From: Anaeramoeba flamelloides
Lineage: Eukaryota > Metamonada > Anaeramoebidae
Reading direction: 5' to 3'
Assembly (NCBI GenBank): GCA_027625915.1
Contig: JANTQA010000036.1
Coordinates: 11,367,001 to 11,431,000, forward strand
DNA length: 64,000 nt
Positions 55,285-64,000 of this stretch are shown in pieces. The stretch's first letter is position 1. Every line of letters begins with the position of its first letter. Position numbers and translations under genes: made by a program. The notes under the pieces are model-generated. The model was not told where the DNA came from, searched no databases, and was given only the letters and a program-made list of their open reading frames with translations.

Positions 55285-57215
55285 CTAATTTTGAGAACGG
55301 AAGATCATAATGTTATGGTTGTGTTTTGTTTCATTTTTGAAGCCAAATTTGGCAAGAAATGAATGTACGCCTCTTTGCAAATTCTTTTTCGAAACCTTTT
55401 TTGAGCTATATTTTGCAAGGAGATCAAAAATTGTTTTTTTAATGGTTATTTGGTTTTTGGTTTTGAGATTGATTGGGTAACCTACAACAAGTTCAGGATC
55501 GTAATTAACAATTGCTCGGAGTCTTTTGTCCCAGCTCAAGAATCCTTGTGAAAGAACATTTTGTAATTTATCAATTTTGGAAAGTCTTTGTCCTTCCTTA
55601 ATTATTTGATCAAAGTTTTTTTCGTCTTTTTGGGTTTCAATTTTGATTTTCGCTTGATTTGGGTCATTTTTTGGTTCTTCGTGCTTGTTTACTTTACCAT
55701 TCAACATTATTTTTCTTTCTTTTGGGGATATGCATTTTTCTTGGTAAATAGTTTCAATTTCTCTTTTTCTGTTTGTAAAGTACATTGTTTCTTCTTCTCC
55801 TTCGCTTGATTGTGGTAGAAAGAATTCATTCATTTCAACAAGAGAATTATTAAGTTGTTTGAAATTTATTTTCGATCTTGGTGCTTTTTTCAGTCCTAAA
55901 AGTCCATAAACGCCCACAGAAAACTAGAATTGTAAGAGGAAATGAAAAAAAAATATGGAAAAATGAAATTTCGAATTAATTTTTTGTAAGAACATTTTAA
56001 ATTATTTTTTTCGTTTGTAAGAATAAAAAAAATACGAGAAAAACAATCAAAACATATAAATTTAAAATTCTCCCAAAACAATTTTTTGAAACATGCAAAA
56101 TTGAACTTTTATAACCAAAAGAAAGACTTTTTACTTTGATTATTGTTATTAAGGGATTAGTCTCTTTTTTTTTTTTTTTGACCAATTTCTAAATAAGGAT
56201 TCCTTATCTTAGAAAATAAGTTTAATATTGGAAATAAACAGGGGTTTTCAAATCTAAGTAATTGGTAAAAATTTTCTCAATCTCTATTAAAATTTAGGTA
56301 AAAAAATTTAATAGAAATTAGCCCCTTAAATGATTATAAGACCATTCTTAATTCTTTCAGTAGGTTGATAATAACTATAAAGATTAAAAATATTAATCGG
56401 CCTTTTACATTTATTTCTCAATTTTTTTAAAGATTTTACCAACAAATAAAATTAATTCAAAATTAAATAATTCTAATAAAAAAAAAAAGAATAGATATTC
56501 TCAAATAACTTATTTTAATAATAACAGTTCCTTGTTTATACTCTGTATATTTGAAAAAGAAATATTGCCCAATCTTTTCAATTTCAAGAAATTTAATAAA
56601 TATTTGTGAATATAATAAATGACCAATTCTTTTCTAGATCTTTAAGGAACCAATATTTTGGTTTATTAAATTTCTTGTATTTTAAAATAAGATTAAAGTT
56701 TCAAGGTTATTTGTTTATACAAATTCTCAGAAATTACTAATACTGAGATTTCCTAAAAAATATAAAATATTTGAAAATTTTTAGTTTTTCAAAATTCATC
56801 AAAAAACAGAAAAGGATCTTGATCTTTTTTTTTACTGAAAATTAAATTGAAAAAAAAAAAGAACTTCTTTTTAATATGATAATCGATTTTCCTTAAGCTG
56901 ATAAATGAATTTGATTATCAGGGTTTAATCGTATTCTTGCGCAAAAAATTACTCTATTACCTGGGAAAAAAAAAACAAATAAGAATTACGGGTCACTTTA
57001 ACATAAAGAAGATGATAGCTGTTTGTTGGTAGAATTAATAATAAAAAAAAAAAAAAAAAAAAAAAAATAAAAAGTTTGTTTACTTGATAATCCCAATTAC
57101 AAACACCCAAATATGAAAGAGCATCTTCAAACGAACTTCCAGTTTCTTGTCTAAAATTGTTAAGAAGAACACTTTTTTCTTCTTGAAGTGAGGCTACTTG
57201 AATTAGGTTAAACAT
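55285..57215 (-). CDS. Small UBA-like domain protein, at least two exons
   Basis: The exons on the minus strand are 57215-57084 and 55923-55285, giving 256 residues. Residues ~12-55 read NNFRQETGSSFEDALSYLG then CNWDYQ, joined to FSVGVYGLLG. This is the helix pattern of the UBA-like domain of p47/FAF1-type proteins (FxxxTG..., NWD), which binds ubiquitin. The C-terminal ~190 residues include GFLSWDKRLRAIVNYDPELV and LLAKYSSKKVSKKNLQRG; I do not recognise that part. The 1160-nt intron (donor GTAAAC, acceptor TTCTAG) contains a dispersed repeat copy. Alternatively, the first exon begins at an acceptor near 57197 and is preceded by the candidate exon at 58417-58532, since the phases agree. The start is therefore uncertain. 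Confidence 0.72.
56400..56965 (+). repeat. Dispersed repeat family R1, copy 2 (inside the UBA gene intron)
   Basis: It shares with the copies at 0.8-1.5 kb and 58.9-59.5 kb the blocks TTTCTCAATTTTT, AACAGTTCCTTGTTTATACT, CAAGAAATTTAATAAATATT and AAGTTTCAAGGTTATTTGT. After these come GATAATCGATTTTCCTTAA and a final TTACTCTATTACCTGGG. Confidence 0.65.
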
Positions 57216-58416
57216 ACGTGTAAGGTTGTAAAATAATAAAAAACAAAAAAAAAAAAATAAAAGAAATTAACAAATAAAAAAAAAAATCTAAAAATGAAGA
57301 GAAATCACAAAAATAGTTAAGAAAAAAATAATAAAAATTTACAAATAATAAACTGAGTAATTGGTTTTTGATCTATCTGTAAATTGTTTTATTGTTCACA
57401 ATCTTTTTTTAATAAAAATATTTTCTAATAAAAAAGAAAAAAAAATTCCCTATTTGAGAGAAATTTGGAATTTTCCTTTCTCACTCTAACTTTTTTCCAA
57501 CTATTTTTTAATTTAATATCTTTTTAATCTTTTTTTTCTCAAATTTAAAATTGTATCCAAACACAATAGAAGAAAACAACTAAAGAGTGTTTTGTTAACA
57601 TAATGGATTTTTGAACCATTCAAAATTTGCTTTTATATTTGCAAAAAAATTTTTTCGAAAAGTAAGAATTTTTATCAATTAGCACACATAAGATCTTAAT
57701 TTTGAGAAATCCGACCAAAGGATTTTTCAGAACGCAGCTGGTCTATTGTGAATCTTTTTGTCAAATTAAGAAAAAAGATATAACAAATAGAAATTTTTTT
57801 GCTTTGCTCTGTGAAAAGTAAATTCTCCTTTTGCAAAAAAAAATAATTTTTAAAAGAATTATTTTACTCCAATTTTCATATTGTAATTTACAATTTAGAA
57901 ACCACGCCATAAAAAGAGTCACAATTTATTTGTTTATTAAACAATTAATTTCCTTTTTAGTAAATGTCGATCGGAATCTCGGAAATATAAGTAATTGGTC
58001 AAGTGTTAAATTGACTTTGAAGAAATAGCCTCCTTTATTTGAGATCTAACCCAGAGGGGGTGGCAAAAAATTATGTTTAGTTACAAAAACAGACTTGGAA
58101 AATTTTCCAAAGATTTTTTGGTTGATATAATTGTGTTTGGTCACTCTTTTTCAATTTCTGTCGAATGTAGAATAAATTTAACAAAATTTTTCTACAACTT
58201 TCTAAAAAAAAGACAAAGAAGATCCAAGAATATAGAAATGTTTTAATTTCATAAAGAAGTTTCAGTTATTATTTCCTTTGAGAATTAAGTTCTTGGAAGA
58301 TTTGATGTTTGATTGAATTAATTCTCAGGATAGTGAATTTTTTGAAAAGTTGAATAAAAATTTACTCTTGATGAATTGCAATTAAGATTTAAATTGAATA
58401 AACAAAGTTTTTTTTT

Positions 58417-58532
58417 CATACCTACCACTGACAAAAGTTCTGTGTAAATATTTTTTTTAAGGTGTAGGTAAACTTTACAAAAATCTTCTTGTCGATCCAA
58501 TAGCCAATTCAAAATTTTTACCCGAATCTGTT
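58417..58532 (-). CDS. Candidate upstream exon of the UBA gene (or a separate gene)
   Basis: On the minus strand an acceptor-like AAATAACAG is followed by an open segment reading RVKILNWLLDRQEDFCKVYL and HLKKNIYTELLSVV, then a donor-like G/GTATGA. The composition is that of a real protein, unlike nearby frames. Phase 1 at its end would match an acceptor inside the 57.2 kb exon (TTCAAG before TAGCCTC). No upstream exon with a start codon was found, so this remains tentative. Confidence 0.35.
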
Positions 58533-58919
58533 ATTTAAAAAATCGAGAAAAATTTGGAGAACTGAAAGACCAAACTTTCTTTTAATACTAGTATCCCAAA
58601 AGAATTATTGTTTGTCAAAGTTTGATTCCTTTTTTCTCTTTTTTTCAAGTCCAAAATCCATCATTTTTCCAATATTATTCAAAACAAATAATTTTCTGTT
58701 AAGACAGAAGATAGAAATCTCATTACACCTATGAAACAAGTGTAAAAAAATACACTTTAAAAATAAAACCACGAAAGTTTTATCATAACTCTATTTAAAA
58801 AATATCGTTAATTTCAAAAAAATAGAATAATTAGTTTCAACTTTAAAAAATATAAAATCTTTATTCCAAGAATAGTTTGAAACATCTATTTCAATTTGCT
58901 AAACCAAAAAAATCAGAGA

Positions 58920-59550
58920 AAAAGAACCAAACAATAAATTAAAAATCCTCTCAAAATACTTTGTTAAAACCTGAAAAAGTCAACTTATAAACTAAAAAAA
59001 TACTTTATAATTATTATCTTTAAAATAATAATTAAGATCTAAATTCTTAATTCACACAATAAGTTCGATAATAATAAAAAGAATAAAAGAATTATATGAC
59101 CTGTATTATTATTCTCAATTTTTAAAATATTTTCAAACAAAAACAATTAATTCAAATTTATAATTCTAAAAAAAACAAAATAATAGATTTTATTAAATAA
59201 CTTACATAAATACAAACAGTACCTTGTTTATACTTGGAATAGTTGAAAAAAAAAATATCTAGACTTTTCAGTTTCAACAAATTTCAGAAATATTTGTTAA
59301 TAAAATGAATGATTAATTTTTTCAGATCTTCAAGTCTTCAATATTTGATTTATTTTTCTTGTATTTTGGAAATAAGATTTAAGTTTCAAGGTTATTTGTC
59401 CCGAAAAAGACTCTCATCGGCTATAAGTGAGATTTCCTTTCAATATAAAGGTTTTTCACAATTCATCAAAAAGCCAAACAAAAAAGGATCATCTATTTTT
59501 ACTGAAAATGAAATCAAGACAAGGAAAATTTTTTCAAAAAAAAAACTCTA
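58920..59550 (+). repeat. Dispersed repeat family R1, copy 3
   Basis: It is colinear with copy 1 from AATAAATTAAAAATC through ATTATTATTCTCAATTTTT to GAAAATGAAATCAAGAC. The last module of the family (ATGATAATCGATTTTC...) appears 0.7 kb further on at 60240-60350, so the copy is probably split by an insertion. Confidence 0.65.
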
Positions 59551-60514
59551 AATTTTGTATTTTTGAAATACACTCATATAATAAACATTATTATACATAA
59601 CAATTTTTAAAAAGGTAAACAACTTTAATAGATATTAATGGGAATTGAAAGAAAAATGAAGATTTTCAGTAATATTTTTTTCATTTTTAATTGTATAATT
59701 TTTGAATTTTTTAATTGACCTAGTAGAGAGATAATTTTCAAGTATTTTTTTAATAGTCTAAAAAGAAACATATTTTTCAATTTTAAAATAGCACAAAATA
59801 TTTCAATGAAAAGATATAGCTAAATTTAATTGAAAATCTGATTTTGTATCTATTTTTTGAATATTTTTTATCATTTTATCTTTTTTCAATATTTGAGTTT
59901 TTATATACATTCCCGATTGTTTTCTGCAAATTGCTTTAAAATTTATTCTTTTTTCAATCTTAATGTTCAATCTCAAAATTAATTCACTTCAACTTTTTTC
60001 ATTAAAAAAATACCCCAAAAATAGGTGTTTTTTTCAAAAGTAGGTATTTTTGAAAAGGGGGTTATTCAGATTTTCATGAGTTTAATAGCAATCATTTTTT
60101 TATTACATGTAATCATGATAACTTTGAAAAAATAATTGATAAAAAATGTATAATTGAAATCCAAGGTATAGTTTTGGATAACTTTAATTTTTGGTGTTTA
60201 AATTTTCTTTGTAGTGATTGGAAAAAAAAAAAAAAAAATGAACTTCTTTTAAAAATGATAATCGATTTTCTTTAATAGTTGAAAAATGGGTTTATTTATT
60301 TGGTTTAAGGGTATCCTTGTGGAATTAATTATTCTATTACATTTTGGAAAAAAATACAATAATAATTAGCTTTACCCTTTTAGAAATTTAATAATTTGAT
60401 TCATTTGTTCAAATTTAAATTGTGTTGTGTAATAATATTATATTGGTTCTTAGACGATCGAACTTCAGCTTTATAATAATTTTACTATGGATTAAATATG
60501 AATTTTTTCTTTTT

Positions 60515-60775
60515 TTTTCTTCAAAATCGGATTTGAAGAGTGTAAAACTAGTAGATTGAAAAGCTATAAAAAATATGATATTTTGGTTGGTATTTCAACT
60601 TTTAATTAGGTTTAGTTGTCTTTTGAGCTTTTAAAGAATTTATTTTTTATTATTAGTTTTGAATTTTAAAGTGTAATAAAAAGTACAATTTAAAACCGAA
60701 AAATCAAATTTTTTTTTTAATTTATCTATAGATTAATCTTACACTCTTCAATTCAGATTTCAAAATAGAAAATAT
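60515..60775. repeat. Inverted repeat with GAAGAGTGTAA arms
   Basis: CGGATTTGAAGAGTGTAA near 60530 is matched by the near-complement TTACACTCTTCAATTCAGAT near 60738. The spacer is about 190 bases. Confidence 0.6.
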
Positions 60776-60837
60776 CAAAATTTCATTTTTATAATCAACA
60801 TTAAAACACTATTAAACATAATATTTGGTTTAAAATA

Positions 60838-61245
60838 AATAGAACAAAATTTTCATTCAGCTTTCCAAAAAAATATTTAATATCCAATAAAATTCCATTT
60901 TTATAAATCCATATATCAGTTTAAATTATTAATTTACTATTATAGAATTGGGAATATTGATTGTTGATATTAATTAAAGAGAGGAGTGTTTTTTTTGAAA
61001 GCTGGATGAAGATTTTGATCTTTTTATTTTACACTTAACAGTATTTGTTGCAAAATAAATGGAACAAAATTCTCAATCAACTTTCCAAAAAAAGGTTTTT
61101 AAATCATCTCAAATTTCAACTTTTTTAATTGTAAATCAGTAAAATTTATTACTTTACCAGATAGAATTGGGTGTATTACAGATTTATTATTAATTCTTTG
61201 GAATGTGATTTTTTGGAAAGTTTAATGAAAATATAGATCTTTTAA
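60838..61245. repeat. Two tandem palindromic units
   Basis: Unit 1 (about 60838-61020) starts AGAACAAAATTTTCATTCAG and ends in the near-complement AAAGCTGGATGAAGATTTTG. Unit 2 (about 61050-61245) starts GGAACAAAATTCTCAATCAA and closes with AAAGTTTAATGAAAATATAG. Each unit folds on itself, and the two are head to tail with a period near 215 bp. Confidence 0.7.
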
Positions 61246-62569
61246 TTTTACAAATAACAATACCCAGTCAAAGATTGATCTGGCAAGAACTAAAATAACC
61301 TTTATCGATATATAATACAAGACAATATTTTCCCCATTTTACCCCAAGGGTTGTAAATATTATATCGAAATTACTATGAACATTTATACTAGAAGGTACC
61401 AATTTTGAATCCGTGCTACTCTTATATAAATAAAAATTCAGTGAATTTTTTAAACATGGAAGGTTCTATTTGGTGCAAAAAAAAAAAAAAAAATAGACAA
61501 AAGTCAAGAATAAAATCAATCTAAAAAGTACACTTGTATTATAATAAAAAATATAATTTCATTTTTAAAGAGGAAATTTGATTTTTGTATTAGAGAAAGC
61601 CTTTGTAGGATTTCAAATAAATTTAAAACAAAAGGAAAAAAATAAAAAGGTATTGATTGAACGTTGAAATTTTAATAAAAAGTTGATTTGAATAAAAAAA
61701 AAATCTCTAACCTTAATTCAAAAAATGTATTATTTTGTACATATACATTTTCTGAAAATAACAAATTTAACTTGTTACAAATTTCTTTGAATAGGTATTC
61801 CTGAAGTTGAAGAGGTATCTCCTCTATTGATTTCTTAAACTATTTCTACCATGAAATTCCCAACAGAAATAACAACAATACAAATTGAGATCGATTATTT
61901 TTTTTTTCAAATTGGGTGTTATTTATATTAAAAAATATTTCCAGTTAAAAAAAAATCATTGAAAAAAGAGATAATTTTCCTTATTAGATACAATGCTATT
62001 AGATTATGAGGTATGTTACCTTTTTTGGATAATATTACTGATTTATCATTGGTGAACATCTTGAGAAAATGTTTTTTGTACTAGTAAAAAAAATAAATTG
62101 AAAATTTTATGTTTTTGGTTGAAATGCTGGATATTTAGGAAGTAAAAGAAAATATTGATCATTTTTTTTTTTTAGTATACCCTTCCCTTAAAAATGATAT
62201 AATAATATTTCAAAAAATATTACAAGAAATAAATATTAAGGAATTAATTATAAAACAATATAGTATGAAATTATTTAGATAGATTAAAAACTGGGCTATT
62301 GATGGTTATTAACTTAAATTTCCTTTCTGGGGGTTAATTAAGGTATTTTCAAAAAAGTAGGTATTTTTTTTTACATTTCATAAAAAATCAACTTTTACAG
62401 TAACAGTATTCATTAATTGACAATACCAAATTTAGTTTAATATTAATACAGATTAAATCAATTACTTTGTTATTTATTTCAAAATATGTTTGTTGAAATA
62501 TTTCCAAAAAATGAATATTATAATAATACTTTGTTTAAAAAAAACAATATATGATCAATTTCAATAAAT

Positions 62570-62930
62570 AAACTGGAAATATGGAAAGGGTGTAAATGAT
62601 TTTTTAAACAATCAAATGCAGTTCTATCTTTTAAAGCTTATTTGAAAGGTTTTTGAGATTAAAAAAGTTAGGTAAACGTTTTTTCCAATCAAAAAGTAAA
62701 TTATAATAACAAATTTTCACTTTGAAAAAAAAATATTTAAAAAAATAGATTAGAAAATTTAATATTAATTATTAGTGGAATAACATACAAAAAAAAAAAA
62801 TGAATTTTTATCAAGAATTGATATATGATAGTTAATTGTTTTGTAAATTTAAATTAATTTTTGAAGATTGAGTTTAATAATTATATTTTAAAATAAATTT
62901 GCCCCACTTTATTGAAAATAGCTTATATAC
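62570..62930 (+). repeat. Dispersed repeat family R3, copy 2
   Basis: It starts with GGAAATATGGAAAGGGTGTA and ends with AAAATAAATTTGCCCCACTT and AAAATAGCTTATATA. It has the same order and roughly the same length as 17562-17915 in the other orientation. The centre is weakly similar. Confidence 0.5.
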
Positions 62931-63261
62931 ACATCTAGAGTATAATTTATAATTTTTCAATAATAATAAAAAAAGTTTTTTGTTTTATAGGTCCATCAAG
63001 TTATTTTCAGAGTAATGGTGAAATCAACAATTCTTCGGAACACTTGATTATATTCGGGGTTTTCTATTCATTGTTCATGAGTATTTCTAAACAATTTTTG
63101 AATAAAAGTGGCAATTGATAATATTGGAGGTTGGATAATCTAGATATCTCTATTGATTTTCTACCAAAATTTCTCTTCAATTAAACAAATTTAGTATTTT
63201 ATTTTAATTTTATCGATAATATCAAGTTGGGATAAAATAAAAGATCCTGTAACAAAACAGT

Positions 63262-63400
63262 TTTTTTTTTTAATTTGATCATTTAAATGATATAATATAT
63301 TATTTTACTTTAATGTTTTCATTATTTTTCTTCTTCTCTTTTTTATTTAGTAAATTGTCTTTGATTACTCCTTTCTCACAATAAATAAATAAAAAAACAG
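63262..63400 (+). mobile_element. Probable solo LINE 3' end
   Basis: This is about 135 bases of strong similarity to 45572-45712 in inverse orientation, ending in AATAAATAAATAAAAAAA. No reverse transcriptase-like frame precedes it, as expected of a heavily 5'-truncated LINE copy. Confidence 0.5.
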
Positions 63401-64000
63401 TTTTTTACAAATATCAAGAAAAAAGGTAAATTCGTTTCTATTAATAGGACAAAATTTTTGAATAAAGACCCATTTATTGATTTTTTATCAGAATATCAGC
63501 TTTATTATTCTGGTTGAAAAAAATTAACTTAAATATGAAATTTATTTTATAAAAAAAGGGACTGGAAACTTGGATTGACTTATAATATTTTTTAGTAAAA
63601 CTTTGCCCAAAAATATTATTTGTCAAACATGTAATATAAAAGAAAAAAATTTATTATTTAGATCTTTATTTTTTTGATAAATTTTTATTCAACTTCTAAT
63701 AAAATTTGATTTATCGAGTCACATATATCTCAATTACTTTTCTTTGTTGATATACGAAAAATTACAAAAACAATTTACAAAAAATTACTATTTTTTTTCA
63801 AAAAGATGACTTTTAAGAATAAAACCATTAGCCTCTTATACCATTATCAAGAATTAAATTAACTCTAAATAAAAATAATATGTTACTTTTTTTTTTTTTA
63901 TAAAAGAAACATGTGAATTTTGGATTTCAAAAAATTTTACTCATAAAAACAAATTGTTTAAATGATATTAGCTCACCCATTTCATAAGTCGAAACAGAAA

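Larger units (their letters stand above)
57216..64000. other. Gene-poor, repeat-rich right end of the window
   Basis: Apart from the candidate exon at 58.4 kb I see no host gene. The stretch holds an R1 copy, nested palindromes (60.5-61.25 kb), an R3 copy (62.57-62.93 kb) and a LINE 3' end (63.26-63.40 kb). The frames at 57831-58028 and 59309-59551 have no support beyond being open. Confidence 0.55.

Noticed and set aside
1-64000. tRNA, rRNA, CRISPR or riboswitch features; retrovirus, LTR or Polinton-like elements
   Set aside because: No cloverleaf with internal promoter boxes, no repeat-spacer array, no paired long terminal repeats and no capsid-, integrase- or envelope-like frame were seen on reading; absence is not proof.

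Overview
This is about 64 kb of very AT-rich nuclear DNA from a single-celled eukaryote. The evidence is GT-AG introns, long non-coding stretches full of short DNA transposons, poly-Asn, poly-Lys/Glu and poly-Asp tracts in proteins, and a eukaryotic gene set (SMC ATPase, 3R-MYB, TALE homeobox, CARMIL, RGS, ankyrin). All stops look standard (TAA/TAG). The style, a protist rich in Ras/RGS/ankyrin/LRR fusion proteins, recalls amoeboid protists such as Anaeramoeba or Amoebozoa. That placement is inference; nothing in the window proves the taxon.

Layout: (1) 2.55-16.12 kb, + strand: a five-exon gene which, once its exons are joined, encodes about 1600 residues: CARMIL-type PH + LRR + helical cap, then five or so ankyrin repeats, a Ras-like G domain and an RGS domain. 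This is the most striking feature of the window. (2) 20.84-24.98 kb, +: a TALE homeobox gene whose homeodomain is split by a 2.6 kb intron and which ends in a very acidic tail. (3) 27.73-31.62 kb, +: an intronless SMC-family ATPase, nearest SMC3 by hinge and Walker B. (4) 42.16-32.48 kb, - strand: a five-exon three-repeat MYB gene with three small introns and one 6.9 kb intron. Four of its exons are too short to show as open frames and were found by reading splice sites and the MYB repeat pattern. (5) 48.36-51.02 kb, +: a protein made almost wholly of ankyrin repeats. (6) 57.2-55.3 kb, -: a small UBA-like protein with at least two exons and perhaps another near 58.5 kb.

The rest is non-coding. 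Introns fall into two size classes: small ones of 145-167 nt, and large ones of 1.2-6.9 kb that hold transposon and repeat copies. Mobile DNA includes Tc1/mariner-style palindromic MITEs (TA-CAGT ends), a roughly 530 bp family with TTCCAAAAATTTGGAC ends (three copies), a set of long-TIR elements sharing a TTGTGRAAAAAAA terminus (19.6, 23.2, 39.0, 47.3 kb), hairpin clusters with TTAGGTTTTTTT stems and a conserved tail (7.5, 35.2, 36.0 kb), and a LINE 3' fragment (46.0-46.6 kb) whose 3' end recurs at 63.3 kb. No tRNA, rRNA, CRISPR or retrovirus/LTR-like element was seen.

Functionally, three of the six genes act in the nucleus (SMC, MYB, homeobox). The fusion gene links a capping-protein/actin scaffold family to Ras-type and RGS modules. 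The genes are independent units; there is no operon-like arrangement. SMC and MYB are convergent, as are the ankyrin and UBA genes.
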